64,000 nt of DNA from Pseudomonadota bacterium (GTDB taxonomy: Bacteria > Pseudomonadota > Gammaproteobacteria > Burkholderiales > Ferrovaceae), in NCBI GenBank assembly GCA_021796835.1, contig JAKABO010000007.1, positions 27,624-91,623 of the forward strand, in the 5' to 3' direction. The position numbers were made by a program, and so were the translations under genes. Below the pieces are notes generated by a model. That model saw only the letters and a list, made by a program, of their open reading frames with translations. It made no database searches and was not told the origin of the DNA. This document shows positions 49,631 through 58,855 of this stretch, one piece after another. How positions within the stretch are numbered: position 1 is the stretch's first letter; each line of letters opens with the position of its first letter.

Positions 49631-51064
49631 ATGAACTCCCTGCGCCGCCGCCTGCTCCTGCTGTTGTTGGGGGCCATGTCCCTCGTCCTGATCGTGGTGG
49701 TGTTCTTCGACCACCGCTCGGCACGACAGGAACTGGATTCCCTGTTTGACGCCCAGATGGCCGAGTCTGCCCATGTACTGCTGGGTATCGCCCAACGCAC
49801 CCTCACCGAACGCATCGAACACGGAATCGAGGATGAATCCCCGGTGACCCATGAATATGAGCAGGCCATGGTCTATCAGGTATGGAACCATCAAACCCTG
49901 ATCTTGCGGTCTGCCACCGCCCCCGCCACGCTAATGGGGGCCTCGACCCAGCCGGGTTATTCCACGATCACCATCAATACCCGCCGTTGGCGTTTACTGG
50001 TCCTGTGGGATTCGGCCCATGAACTCATGATCCAGATGGCCGAACCCATGCGCGGACGGGAACGACTGGCGCGTCAGATCGTGCTCAACATGTTGTTCCC
50101 CTCCGTGGCGATTGCCATTCCCCTGGTCCCCCTGATGATCTGGGTCATGGTCAATACCGGACTGCGTCCCTTGCGTCAGTTGCGCCGCGAAGTGGTTCAG
50201 CGCTCCGCAGATCGCCTCGAACCCCTGGATCTGCTTTCCATCCCCTTCGAAGTCAAGCCACTGGCTACGGCCCTCAACGATCTGTTCGGGCGATTGCGCC
50301 ACTCCATCGAATCGGAACGCCGCTTCACCGCTGATGCCGCCCACGAATTACGCACGCCGCTGGCGGCTCTGCGCACCCAGGCGCAGGTTGCCCTGCGTTG
50401 CATCATGGAGGAAGATCGCCAGCATGCCCTGCATCAGGTCCAGCAGGGGATAGAGCGGGCGACCCATCTGATCGAACAACTCCTCACCCTGGCACGGATC
50501 GACCCGGAAGAAGCGGGGATGCATCATGATCTGGTGCTGATTTATCCCCTTGCGGCAGAGGCTCTGGCCTTTCTGGCGGGGCAGGCAGAGCAGAAGAAAA
50601 TAGAACTGCTCCTCAAGGGCGAGACCACCCTGCGCATCCTGGGGCAAAGCGGCCATCTGAGCATCCTGCTGCGTAACCTGGTGGACAACGCCATTCGCTA
50701 CAGCCCTCCGCGCAGCACGGTGGTGCTGCAGTTATCCCAGACCGACACGCACGAAGTTCAACTGGATATCACGGATAACGGGCCGGGAATCCCCGCCGAG
50801 GAAATGCAGCGCGTCACGGAAAGATTCTATCGCCTGCCCGGCAGCGGTCAGCAGGGAAGCGGACTGGGTTTGTCCATCGTACAGCGGATTGCCGAACACC
50901 ACCGGGCCCGTCTGAGTCTGGCGGCAGCCTCGCCTCAGGGCGGGCTCCGGGTCACGGTGGTCTTTCCCGCCATTCCCCTCCTTCAGACCTCCTCGTCATC
51001 CCCCGCATCCCCGCCAAGTACGGCGGCAATAGTGGAACGGGAAAATCCACGGTTGGCCAAATAA
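49631..51064 (+). CDS. sensor histidine kinase (QseC/PmrB/BqsS-like)
   Basis: A 477-residue kinase: N-terminal span (about 8-26), a ~125-residue periplasmic domain, a second span (about 150-175), HAMP-like linker, H-box FTADAAHELRTPLAAL with His238, and N/G boxes (LRNLVDNAIRYSP, DNGPGIP, GSGLGLSIV). The periplasmic part contains one E-x-x-E (Glu60-Glu63), a motif used for iron in PmrB and BqsS, though it occurs often by chance. The last ~29 residues (Ser/Pro-rich) lie beyond the usual kinase end and are encoded antisense to recX. Confidence 0.9.
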   Translation: MNSLRRRLLLLLLGAMSLVLIVVVFFDHRSARQELDSLFDAQMAESAHVLLGIAQRTLTERIEHGIEDESPVTHEYEQAMVYQVWNHQTLILRSATAPATLMGASTQPGYSTITINTRRWRLLVLWDSAHELMIQMAEPMRGRERLARQIVLNMLFPSVAIAIPLVPLMIWVMVNTGLRPLRQLRREVVQRSADRLEPLDLLSIPFEVKPLATALNDLFGRLRHSIESERRFTADAAHELRTPLAALRTQAQVALRCIMEEDRQHALHQVQQGIERATHLIEQLLTLARIDPEEAGMHHDLVLIYPLAAEALAFLAGQAEQKKIELLLKGETTLRILGQSGHLSILLRNLVDNAIRYSPPRSTVVLQLSQTDTHEVQLDITDNGPGIPAEEMQRVTERFYRLPGSGQQGSGLGLSIVQRIAEHHRARLSLAAASPQGGLRVTVVFPAIPLLQTSSSSPASPPSTAAIVERENPRLAK

Positions 51065-51432
51065 CGCATTTGACGAGCCCGATCCATGGCTGTTTCAGGC
51101 AACTGACCAAATTTTCGTGCCCATACGGCGCGCCCGGCCTGCACCTCTCGGGCACGGGCTTCTTCGAGCAGGGAACGGGCAATGGCCGCAGGAACTCCTT
51201 GCTGCTGAAAATCCTGGCGCAGGCGCAGGACCCCATGGTGCTCTGCGTGTTTACGCAGCAGGGCCTCCGCTGCCCGCTGGTCTGACAGATACCCCTGGCA
51301 CTCCAGTTGGTCCAGCAGTGCCTCCAGAGCCGCCTGCGAACCGGCTTCCTGCTTCAGGCGTGACGCCAGTCCGTAGCGGGTATACTCGCGCCGCGCCAGA
51401 AGGCGCAGGGCTCGTTCATGCAACGCCTTCAC
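50983..51432 (-). CDS. recX: regulatory protein RecX
   Basis: A 149-residue inhibitor of RecA filaments. The three-helix repeats ([21 protein letters not shown], and [17 protein letters not shown]) are the family pattern. The GTG at 51432 overlaps the recA stop (GTGA), so RecX is translationally coupled to RecA. Its 3' end lies 82 bases inside the 3' end of the histidine kinase gene on the other strand. Confidence 0.93.
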   Translation of the reverse strand: MKALHERALRLLARREYTRYGLASRLKQEAGSQAALEALLDQLECQGYLSDQRAAEALLRKHAEHHGVLRLRQDFQQQGVPAAIARSLLEEARAREVQAGRAVWARKFGQLPETAMDRARQMRYLANRGFSRSTIAAVLGGDAGDDEEV

Positions 51433-52451
51433 TCTTCCTCGGTTTTCCGTTCCACAGGCATTTCCAGTCCACTGGCAGAGCGAATGCGGGCCTCGATTTC
51501 CTGGGCCAGCGCAGGACGCTCACGCAAGTACAAGCGCGCATTGTCCTTGCCCTGCCCGATCTTTTCTCCCTGGTAGGCATACCATGCCCCGGATTTTTCG
51601 ATCACCTTGGCCATGACCCCCAATTCGATGATTTCCCCCTCCCGTGAAATCCCTTCTCCGTACAGGATGTCGAAGTCCGCCACCTTGAAGGGGGGGGCAA
51701 CCTTGTTCTTGACCACCTTGACCCGCGTCTCGCTGCCAATGACCTCATCCCCTCGCTTGATGGAGCCCACGCGCCGGATGTCCAGCCGCACGGAGGCGTA
51801 AAACTTGAGCGCATTCCCCCCCGTGGTGGTTTCCGGATTACCGAACATGACACCAATCTTGAGGCGGATCTGGTTGATGAAGACGACCATGGAATTGGAC
51901 CGTTTGATATTGCCGGTCAACTTGCGCAACGCCTGGGACATGAGACGGGCATGCAGCCCCACATGGGAGTCCCCCATCTCGCCCTCGATTTCCGCACGTG
52001 GCGTCAGGGCGGCAACCGAGTCCACCACCACGATGTCCACAGATCCGGAACGCACCAGCATATCCGCGATTTCGAGGGCCTGTTCTCCCGTATCAGGCTG
52101 AGAAATGAGCAGATCGGCTACATTGACCCCTAATTTCTGGGCATAGACCGGATCCAGGGCATGCTCGGCATCGATAAATGCAGCCACCCCTCCCTTTTTC
52201 TGCATTTCCGCAATGACCTGCAAGGTCAACGTGGTTTTACCCGAGGATTCGGGCCCGTAGATCTCCACGATCCGACCCCGCGGCAACCCTCCGACCCCCA
52301 GAGCCATATCGAGCCCGAGGGAACCGGTGGAAATCACCTCGAGGTCATTCTCAACGCCCCCCGCCCCCAGGCGCATCACAGCCCCTTTGCCGAACTGCTT
52401 CTCGATCTGGGACAACGCGGCCGCCAATGCCTTGCTCTTATGCTCTTCCAT
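51429..52451 (-). CDS. recA: recombinase RecA
   Basis: A 340-residue recombinase. Walker A GPESSGKT is at residues 66-73; MAWxxx-type segment [39 protein letters not shown], and the L2-region loop ([24 protein letters not shown]) are normal. It carries a short acidic C-terminus ([10 protein letters not shown]), typical. It is controlled by a LexA box overlapping its -10. recX follows with a 4-base overlap. Confidence 0.98.
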   Translation of the reverse strand: MEEHKSKALAAALSQIEKQFGKGAVMRLGAGGVENDLEVISTGSLGLDMALGVGGLPRGRIVEIYGPESSGKTTLTLQVIAEMQKKGGVAAFIDAEHALDPVYAQKLGVNVADLLISQPDTGEQALEIADMLVRSGSVDIVVVDSVAALTPRAEIEGEMGDSHVGLHARLMSQALRKLTGNIKRSNSMVVFINQIRLKIGVMFGNPETTTGGNALKFYASVRLDIRRVGSIKRGDEVIGSETRVKVVKNKVAPPFKVADFDILYGEGISREGEIIELGVMAKVIEKSGAWYAYQGEKIGQGKDNARLYLRERPALAQEIEARIRSASGLEMPVERKTEEE

Positions 52452-52562
52452 GCATACTCCTCACTCTGTCATGATATCCAAGCGCTCACTCTAGGCGCAT
52501 TCCCGGACGAAATTCCGTACAACAAACGGATTCTGTGGCGTTCCTTCAACACGGGCCAAGGA

Positions 52563-52578
52563 CTGTAATTATATACAG
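52563..52578 (-). promoter_or_regulatory. LexA box overlapping the recA -10
   Basis: CTGT-N8-ACAG (palindromic core, 52563-52578) is a canonical SOS box. On the minus strand it contains TATAAT (52574-52569), the likely recA -10, with TTGACG (52595-52590) as a -35 at 15-base spacing. A repressor bound here would exclude RNA polymerase. Confidence 0.85.
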
Positions 52579-52609
52579 TTACCCCGGAGCGTCAAGCGGT
52601 TTCCGCCAT

Positions 52610-53152
52610 TCACGCGAGGGCCGGTCTACACACCCATTCCCACACGCCCTGCAACCCCCGGGTAATCGCCGCAGCCCGAATGGCCTGCCGGTCCCCCGGA
52701 AACCAGAACGTGTCCGTCCGAATTCCGCCCTGCCGCTCTCCCCAGGCCAGACAAACCGTTCCAACCGGTTTATGCACCGTCCCCCCCCCTGGTCCGGCCA
52801 CGCCGCTCACGGCCACCACAATGTCTGCGCGACTGAGTTTCAAGGCGCCTTCCACCATGGCGCAGACCACCGGTTCACTGACGGCGCCAAATGCTTCGAG
52901 GAGCGACTCGGGTACCCCGAGCATCGTGACTTTGCTATGGTTGCTGTAGGTTACCCAGGCGCGGTCGAACCAGCGGGAACTGCCGGGAATCTCCGTGACC
53001 AGGGCGGCCATCCCCCCGCCGGTGCAGGATTCGGCGGTGGCCAGAGTCCAGCCGCGCTGGCTCAGGGCTTCTCCCACCCGCTGAGCCAGATCCCTGTCTG
53101 CTTCCCCCGAAAATGCGCCTACTGCCTCGAGACCCGGTTCAGAAGTGTCCAT
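52610..53152 (-). CDS. CinA C-terminal-type nicotinamide-nucleotide amidohydrolase (PncC)
   Basis: A 180-residue single-domain CinA (COG1546), an NMN deamidase in pyridine nucleotide salvage. The active-site pattern TAESCTGGGMAALVTEIPGSSRWFD and VAVSGVAGPGGG is intact. It lacks the N-terminal MoaB-like domain of full CinA, normal for this type. cinA-recA-recX linkage is common; here it lies 158 bases ahead of recA and the SOS promoter sits in between. It overlaps pgpA by 14 bases. Confidence 0.92.
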   Translation of the reverse strand: MDTSEPGLEAVGAFSGEADRDLAQRVGEALSQRGWTLATAESCTGGGMAALVTEIPGSSRWFDRAWVTYSNHSKVTMLGVPESLLEAFGAVSEPVVCAMVEGALKLSRADIVVAVSGVAGPGGGTVHKPVGTVCLAWGERQGGIRTDTFWFPGDRQAIRAAAITRGLQGVWEWVCRPALA

Positions 53153-53627
53153 GCCATACCCCCCTCACATGCCAGAGTATCCACATCGCCAGAACGGCTG
53201 CCAGGGCATCGTCCAGCATGATGCCCACCCCCCCCTTGATTCGTCGATCAACCCAACTGATCGGAAAAGGTTTCCAGATATCGAACAGACGAAACAACCC
53301 AAACCCCAGTGCCCACCCGAGTCCCGTGGGCGGAGCCAGCAGGAGCACGCCGGCGCAGGCCACCACCTCATCCCAGACCACTGCCTTGGGATCCTCGTCT
53401 TCCAGCGCCCGTGCCGTTGCGTCGCAGGCCCATACTCCGAAGGCGAACAAACCCGCCAGGAGCAACCATTGTACGCCCCAGGGCAGGGGGCGCAGCAAAA
53501 AAAAGAGTGGAAAACCGAGCAGACTGCCTACCGTTCCCGGAGCCCAGGGGGACAACCCTGCCCCTCCGCCCAAGGCCACCCAGTGAAGCGGGCTTTCCTT
53601 CATGAAACTAACCGTGGCACGCCTCAT
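53139..53627 (-). CDS. pgpA: phosphatidylglycerophosphatase A
   Basis: A 162-residue membrane enzyme dephosphorylating PGP to phosphatidylglycerol. Conserved segments: GLSPWAPGTVGSLLG, VVWDEVVACAGVLLL and FGLFRLFDIWKPFPISWVDRRIKGGVGIMLDD. The ATG at 53627 overlaps the thiL stop by ATGA; an internal ATG nine codons on would be an alternative. thiL-pgpA is a conserved pair. Confidence 0.93.
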   Translation of the reverse strand: MRRATVSFMKESPLHWVALGGGAGLSPWAPGTVGSLLGFPLFFLLRPLPWGVQWLLLAGLFAFGVWACDATARALEDEDPKAVVWDEVVACAGVLLLAPPTGLGWALGFGLFRLFDIWKPFPISWVDRRIKGGVGIMLDDALAAVLAMWILWHVRGVWHGHF

Positions 53628-54598
53628 GACGCCCCGGCAAAATGATCATATCCCCGCCACGAGACGGACACGGACAGGCCCCGCTCATCCTGCATGCAGC
53701 GTTCGTCCGGGACAGCGGTCACGCGTCCGATACGGGTCAGGGCAACCTCCCCGGCGCGCCCCAGTGCTTCCAGTTCGGAACGCCGGGCAGCGGGGGCCGT
53801 GAAACATAATTCGTAGTCTTCCCCCCCCTGCAATACCCGGCGCTGCCAGTCCGGATCGGCGGGGCCTGACGGCTGAGCCGCCGAGGTCGGTATGCGCGCC
53901 AGCTCCAGTTGCGCCCCCACGCCGGAAGCGTCCAGAAGATGCCCCAAATCGGCCAGCAAACCGTCGGAAATATCGATGGCTGCGCTGGCCAAAGCGCGCA
54001 GGGCTTGCCCCAGAGCGACCCGCGGGGTCGGGCATTCGAAGCGTTCCAGGGCAAAGTCCCGGGCCGCCGGCGCAAGGTTCGGGCAGCGTCCCAGACGCCA
54101 GTCCAGCCCCAGAGCCGCATCGCCCAGCGTACCCGACACCCAGACATCCTCTCCCGCATGGGCACCACTGCGCCGCAACGCCTGGCCGTCAGGGACTTCA
54201 CCGATGATCGTCACCGCCAGGGCAAGCGGCCCCGCCGTGGTATCTCCGCCGATCCAGTCCACGTCGTGGGCCCCCAACGCCTCACGAAACCCCTGGCTGA
54301 ACGCTGCCACCCAGGATTCCAGGGGAGGGACGGGGAGGGTCAATCCCAGCAAAACCCAGCGCGGCGTCGCCCCCATGGCCGCCATGTCCGACAGGTTCAC
54401 GGCGGCGGCTTTGCGACCCAGGCGGTGAGGGTCCATATCCGGAAAAAAATGCTGACCGCCCACCAACAGATCGGTGGAAAGGGCCAATTCATGCGCCGTC
54501 TGCGGCACGATCAGGGCGGCATCATCCCCTCCCGCCAACAACGTATGCCGGGTAGGCGGACGGAAATAACGCCGGATCAGTTCAAACTCGCCCGCCAT
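53624..54598 (-). CDS. thiL: thiamine-monophosphate kinase
   Basis: A 324-residue PurM-like ATP enzyme converting thiamine phosphate to thiamine pyrophosphate. Signature pieces: GDDAALIVP, DLLVGGQHFFPD, AVNLSDMAAMGATPRWVLLGL, IGGDTTAGPLALAVTI and AIDISDGLLADLGH. Start ATG at 54598, 18 bases after nusB. No TPP riboswitch lies in this gap. Confidence 0.95.
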   Translation of the reverse strand: MAGEFELIRRYFRPPTRHTLLAGGDDAALIVPQTAHELALSTDLLVGGQHFFPDMDPHRLGRKAAAVNLSDMAAMGATPRWVLLGLTLPVPPLESWVAAFSQGFREALGAHDVDWIGGDTTAGPLALAVTIIGEVPDGQALRRSGAHAGEDVWVSGTLGDAALGLDWRLGRCPNLAPAARDFALERFECPTPRVALGQALRALASAAIDISDGLLADLGHLLDASGVGAQLELARIPTSAAQPSGPADPDWQRRVLQGGEDYELCFTAPAARRSELEALGRAGEVALTRIGRVTAVPDERCMQDERGLSVSVSWRGYDHFAGAS

Positions 54599-54616
54599 CT
54601 CACCCCACGCAATCCC

Positions 54617-55060
54617 TCAGGAAGTTTTTTGGCGCACCGGATGTTGACGTTCCTGCGGCCGTTCCTGCGCCACCAGACGATCCAGCACGCCGTTGATGTA
54701 TTTATGACCGTCCGTGCCTCCAAAACGTTTGGCCAGATCGATGGCCTCGTTCAGAATGACGCGGAAAGGTGTTTCGGGAAAATGGGCCAGTTCGTAACTG
54801 GCCAGCCACAGGATGGCGCGCTCCACCGGACTGACCTGCGTCAGGGGACGGTCGATCAGCGCACCCAGCCGTTGATCCAGGGATGTCCGCTCCGTCATCA
54901 CCCCTTTCAGCAACTGTTCGAGAAACTCCCGATCCGCGCGCATGAAGTGGGGTTGAGTGCCGAGATGATCGATGATGGCCGCCCGTTCGGTATCTGCCAG
55001 TTGCCACTCATAGAGCCCCTGCACCACCAACTCGCGCGCCTGACGGCGTGCCGATTTCAT
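54617..55060 (-). CDS. nusB: transcription antitermination protein NusB
   Basis: A 147-residue all-helical factor in rRNA antitermination. The ending SPVERAILWLASYELAHFPETPFRVILNEAIDLAKRFGGTDGHKYINGVLD is the family block (shown in parts: RAILWLASYELA, RVILNEAIDLAKRFG, KYINGVLD). It overlaps ribH by ATGA. ribH-nusB-thiL is widely conserved. Confidence 0.96.
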   Translation of the reverse strand: MKSARRQARELVVQGLYEWQLADTERAAIIDHLGTQPHFMRADREFLEQLLKGVMTERTSLDQRLGALIDRPLTQVSPVERAILWLASYELAHFPETPFRVILNEAIDLAKRFGGTDGHKYINGVLDRLVAQERPQERQHPVRQKTS

Positions 55061-55515
55061 AGTGCCCCCCGCCGGATTTCTTCGAGCAGACGCGCCATTT
55101 CGATCGCCGCCAGAGCGCAGTCCTGCCCCTTATGCTCAGCCCGGGCAAAGGCCTGGGCATCGTTCTCCGTGGTCAGTACCCCATTGGCAATGGGAACCCC
55201 CGTAGCCAGTTGGACTGCCGTGATCCCGGCCGCCGATTCATCCGCCACGATCTTGAAATGGTAGGTATCCCCGCGCACCACGCAGCCCAGGGCGATCAGC
55301 GCCTGAAAACGCCCGGTTTCCGCCAGGACCTTGAGGGCCAGCGGTAGTTCCAGGGCACCGGGCACACGCAGTACCGGGATGTCTTCTTCAGCCACGCCAC
55401 GCTCCATCAGCGCCTTGCCCGTCGCCGCCAGCAGTTGCTCGCCAATGGCCTCGTTGAAGCGGGCCAGTACGATGGCGATGCGCAGCCCCTTGCCATCACA
55501 GGCAATATCCGCCAT
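55057..55515 (-). CDS. ribH: 6,7-dimethyl-8-ribityllumazine synthase
   Basis: A 152-residue icosahedral/pentameric enzyme combining DHBP with the pyrimidine to form lumazine. Key blocks: IAIVLARFNEAIGEQLL, VLRVPGALELPLAL, ALGCVVRGDTYHFKIVADESAAGI, PIANGVLTTENDAQAFAR. The ATG at 55515 follows ribBX by 16 bases; earlier in-frame ATGs would overlap ribBX and are less likely. No FMN riboswitch could fit in the short gap. Confidence 0.95.
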   Translation of the reverse strand: MADIACDGKGLRIAIVLARFNEAIGEQLLAATGKALMERGVAEEDIPVLRVPGALELPLALKVLAETGRFQALIALGCVVRGDTYHFKIVADESAAGITAVQLATGVPIANGVLTTENDAQAFARAEHKGQDCALAAIEMARLLEEIRRGAL

Positions 55516-55531
55516 GCTGGTATTCCAGGGT

Positions 55532-56647
55532 CTATTCCTCGGGTGTGACATATCCAGTGATCTCCAGTCCAAAACCTGCCATGCTGGGCATCTTGCGTTG
55601 GCGGGACAGCACTTTCATGCGCCCTACGCCCACTGCCCGTAAAATCTGTGCGCCTACCCCATGCAGGCGCGAATCCCATTTTCGTCCGGCGGGGGGCGCC
55701 GTCATGGCCTCGGCCGTGACCCAGGCGATCAGGTCCTGGGCCTGATCTGCGCCGTGCAACAGAACGATCACGCCGCTCCCTGCCGCAACGATTTTCTGCA
55801 TGGCGCCCCGAATCCCGAAGGAATGCCGCCCTACCCCGTCATCCAGGACATCCGTCACGGAAAAAGGCTCGTGCACGCGCACCAATGTCTCCCTTGCGGC
55901 CTCGATCTGGCCATACACCAGCGCCAGGTGGGTACGATGACCCACCGCATCATAAAACGCCACCACCTCGAAATTGCCCAGGGGGGTATTCAGGGGCCGG
56001 GCGGCCACCCGTTCCACCAGACATTCGGTATGACTTCGGTAACGAATCAGGTCGGCAATCGAGCCCACTTTCAGGCCATGCTCACGGGCAAAGGGGATGA
56101 GGTCGGGAAGGCGCGCCATCTCACCGTCCTCCTTGAGGATCTCACAAATCACCGCCGCAGGTTCCAGGCCGGCCAACTGGGCCAGATCACAGCCGGCCTC
56201 GGTATGCCCGGCGCGTATCAGCACCCCGCCGCGCCGCGCCATCAACGGAAAAATATGCCCCGGCTGCACCACATCGGCGGGACGGGCAAAACGGGCCACG
56301 GCGGCCTGTACCGTACGCGCCCGATCGGCGGCTGAAATCCCCGTGGTCACCCCCCGTGCCGCCTCGATGGACACGGTAAAGTTGGTGGTGAGCGGAGAAC
56401 GGTTGTCCGTCACCATGAGCGGCAAGTTCAATTGTTGGCAGCGGGCCTCCGTCAAGGTCAGGCAAATCAGCCCGCGTCCGTAGCGTGCCATGAAGTTGAT
56501 GGCTTCCGGGGTGACATGATCCGCCGCCAGCACCAGGTCGCCCTCGTTCTCACGGTCCTCATCATCCACCAGAATGACCATGCGCCCTGCCTGGACTTCG
56601 GCGATCAATTCCTCCGTGGGTGCCAGGACTCCCGCCACCTGTGTCAT
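55532..56647 (-). CDS. ribB: 3,4-dihydroxy-2-butanone-4-phosphate synthase with degenerate GTP cyclohydrolase II domain (RibBX)
   Basis: 371 residues. The N-terminal DHBP synthase is complete ([13 protein letters not shown] at 27-39, [12 protein letters not shown]). The C-terminal GCHII-like domain (about 205-371) has lost the zinc cysteines: where active GCHII has three Cys in CLTGD...SLRCDC, this one reads [16 protein letters not shown], and no cysteine occurs in the last ~160 residues. It can therefore make DHBP but should not have cyclohydrolase II activity, so a separate ribA is expected elsewhere. A strong AAGGAG precedes the ATG. Confidence 0.93.
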   Translation of the reverse strand: MTQVAGVLAPTEELIAEVQAGRMVILVDDEDRENEGDLVLAADHVTPEAINFMARYGRGLICLTLTEARCQQLNLPLMVTDNRSPLTTNFTVSIEAARGVTTGISAADRARTVQAAVARFARPADVVQPGHIFPLMARRGGVLIRAGHTEAGCDLAQLAGLEPAAVICEILKEDGEMARLPDLIPFAREHGLKVGSIADLIRYRSHTECLVERVAARPLNTPLGNFEVVAFYDAVGHRTHLALVYGQIEAARETLVRVHEPFSVTDVLDDGVGRHSFGIRGAMQKIVAAGSGVIVLLHGADQAQDLIAWVTAEAMTAPPAGRKWDSRLHGVGAQILRAVGVGRMKVLSRQRKMPSMAGFGLEITGYVTPEE

Positions 56648-56675
56648 CAAACTTTCTCCTTCCAAACCCTGCATT

Positions 56676-57296
56676 CTACCCCAAGGGGGGCGTTTCCGTT
56701 CCCCTGTCTTCGGACCATTGCCGAGCCCGTTCGGCATAGCGCGCCAGCAAATCCACTTCCAGATTCACTCCGGCGCCTTCCACCAGGTCCCCCAGGGTCG
56801 TGACCTGCTGGGTATGAGGAATCAGATTGACCGTAAAAAGCGCTCCTTCCACTGCGTTCACCGTCAGACTTACGCCCTGCACCGTCACCGATCCCTTGGT
56901 CGCAATGTAACGCGGCAAATCTCCCGGAGCCTCCACCTGCAAGGTGACGCTCTCCCCGCAAGGCGCGAAACGGCGTACCCGTCCTACCCCATCCACATGC
57001 CCGGAGACCAGGTGACCGCCCAGCGCATCACCCAAACGCAGGGCCCGCTCCAGATTGATGCGCCGCCCCAACACCCACCCGGTCGTCCCCTCCAGAGTCA
57101 CCCGTGAGACCTCTGCCGAAAAGGACTGCGCGCCCAGCGCAATCACGGTCAGGCAAACGCCATTGACCGCAATGGATCCGCCCAGATCAACCCCCTCCAG
57201 GGGCAAGGTCGCCGTATCGAAAGTCATGCGCATCCCCTCTGCCAGGGGTTCCATACTCACGATCCGTCCCACCGCCTGCACTATTCCGGTAAACAT
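56676..57296 (-). CDS. ribE: riboflavin synthase alpha chain
   Basis: A 206-residue enzyme dismutating two lumazines to riboflavin. Two similar barrel halves: [12 protein letters not shown]...IAVNGVCLTVIAL and HLVSGHVDGVGRV...GVSLTVNAVEG. It overlaps ribD by 16 bases and precedes ribBX by 28. Together with ribD, ribBX and ribH it gives the full FMN-precursor pathway except ribA. Confidence 0.95.
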   Translation of the reverse strand: MFTGIVQAVGRIVSMEPLAEGMRMTFDTATLPLEGVDLGGSIAVNGVCLTVIALGAQSFSAEVSRVTLEGTTGWVLGRRINLERALRLGDALGGHLVSGHVDGVGRVRRFAPCGESVTLQVEAPGDLPRYIATKGSVTVQGVSLTVNAVEGALFTVNLIPHTQQVTTLGDLVEGAGVNLEVDLLARYAERARQWSEDRGTETPPLG

Positions 57297-58414
57297 GTCT
57301 CATTCCCTCGTCGTACCCGTGCCCGAATCAGCCAATCCCGCCCCAGAATGCGTCGTTCCCCGACCTCCAGGACCTTCCCCTGGGCCAGGGAACTCAGGGG
57401 TCGGGACCAACTCACCGCCCCCAGTGCCCCCTCCCCCAGCAGAAGGGGGGCCTGAAAAACCAGCACCTCATCCACCAGTCCGGCTTCCAGCAATGCCCCG
57501 GTCAAACGCGGACCGGCCTCCAGCAACACCTCATTCAATTCCAGGCGACCCCAGGCCCGTACCAGAGCCTGCAAATCCACGCGCCCCTGGTCCGAAACCG
57601 GCAGGGGAACCACTTTTCCGCCCGCTGCCTCGAGAGCACGCTGCCGCTCCAAGGGCGCCGGATCGGCACAATAAAACCAGGCCTGCCCCCCCGCTTTCAG
57701 GATCCGGGCCGTGGCAAGTGTTTCCAGACGGGGATCCAGCACCAGGCGCTGGGGTTGGCGCGCCGTCTCCACGGCCCGCACCGTCAACGCCGGATCATCC
57801 TGCCTGACCGTACCCCCGCCGGTGGCCACCGCACAGGAACGGGCGCGCCAGCGATGCCCCTCGGTGCGTGCCTCCACCCCGGTGATCCATTGACTGACGC
57901 CGTTCCCCAACGCACTCTTGCCGTCCAGGCTGAGCGCCAGCTTGGCCCGAATCCAGGGTCGTCCCTCGGTCATGCGCAACGTGAAACCAGGATTGAGGTC
58001 CGCCGCCGCACGTGCTTCCACCCCCTCTTCCACCTCGACGCCCGCTGCCCGCAAACGGGCCAATCCCTGTCCGGCCACGCGCGGATTGGGGTCCTTCATG
58101 GCCACCACCACCCGTGCAATGCCCGCCTCGATGAGCGCATCGGCACAGGGCGGGGTGCGTCCCGTATGACTGCAGGGTTCGAGGGTCACGAAGGCCGTGC
58201 CCCCCCGCGCCCGCGCCCCGGCCGCGCGCAGGGCATGGACCTCGGCGTGGGGTTCTCCGGCCCGCTCATGCCAGCCTTCCCCGACGATCTGACCGGACTG
58301 TACGATGACGCAACCCACCCGGGGATTGGGCGTGGTCGTCCAGCAACCCCGCTGCGCCAGTTCCAGTGCCCGCCGCATGAAATGCACCCGACCATCGAGG
58401 GGATCAGAGGTCAC
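57281..58414 (-). CDS. ribD: bifunctional riboflavin deaminase/reductase RibD
   Basis: A 377-residue enzyme with an N-terminal cytidine-deaminase-like domain ([11 protein letters not shown] and [19 protein letters not shown], the zinc site) and a C-terminal reductase domain ([38 protein letters not shown]). The GTG at 58414 overlaps nrdR by 11 bases. nrdR-ribD is a conserved pair in this group. Confidence 0.95.
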   Translation of the reverse strand: MTSDPLDGRVHFMRRALELAQRGCWTTTPNPRVGCVIVQSGQIVGEGWHERAGEPHAEVHALRAAGARARGGTAFVTLEPCSHTGRTPPCADALIEAGIARVVVAMKDPNPRVAGQGLARLRAAGVEVEEGVEARAAADLNPGFTLRMTEGRPWIRAKLALSLDGKSALGNGVSQWITGVEARTEGHRWRARSCAVATGGGTVRQDDPALTVRAVETARQPQRLVLDPRLETLATARILKAGGQAWFYCADPAPLERQRALEAAGGKVVPLPVSDQGRVDLQALVRAWGRLELNEVLLEAGPRLTGALLEAGLVDEVLVFQAPLLLGEGALGAVSWSRPLSSLAQGKVLEVGERRILGRDWLIRARVRRGNETCLPE

Positions 58415-58847
58415 GGATCACGTCCCGAAAATCGTCCAGATCCTGAAAACTTCGGTATACCGAGGCAAATCGCACATAAGCCACCTTGTCGAGGTGACGC
58501 AATTCTTCCATCACCATTTCACCCACCTGGCGGGAGGTGATCTCCCGTTCTCCCAGCGCCAGCAGATGCTGGCGTATCCGTTCGATGGCCGCATCGACCC
58601 GTTCCACGGGAACCGGTCGTTTATGCAGGGCACGCATGAAACTGACCCGCACCTTGTCGGCCGAATACTCTTCCCGCTGGCCGTTGGATTTGACCAGTTG
58701 AGGAAGGCGAATATCCACCGTTTCATAGGTGGTGAAACGCCGGTTACACCCCACGCAACGCCGGCGCCGACGGATGCTCTCGCCCGTTTCCGAGATCCGC
58801 GAATCGATGACCTGGGAATCCATGGCGCCGCAGAAGGGACATTTCAT
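58404..58847 (-). CDS. nrdR: transcriptional repressor NrdR
   Basis: A 147-residue repressor of ribonucleotide reductase genes. An N-terminal zinc ribbon (Cys3, Cys6, Cys31, Cys34; [17 protein letters not shown]...[10 protein letters not shown]) is followed by the ATP-cone ([23 protein letters not shown]). It lies 9 bases ahead of pmbA's stop-side neighbour on the same strand and overlaps ribD. Confidence 0.97.
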   Translation of the reverse strand: MKCPFCGAMDSQVIDSRISETGESIRRRRRCVGCNRRFTTYETVDIRLPQLVKSNGQREEYSADKVRVSFMRALHKRPVPVERVDAAIERIRQHLLALGEREITSRQVGEMVMEELRHLDKVAYVRFASVYRSFQDLDDFRDVIRDL

Positions 58848-58855
58848 GGCTTGCC

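Noticed and set aside
56648..56675. FMN riboswitch ahead of the riboflavin genes
   Set aside because: The gaps between ribD, ribE, ribBX and ribH are 28 bases or less or overlap, so no room exists for the element.
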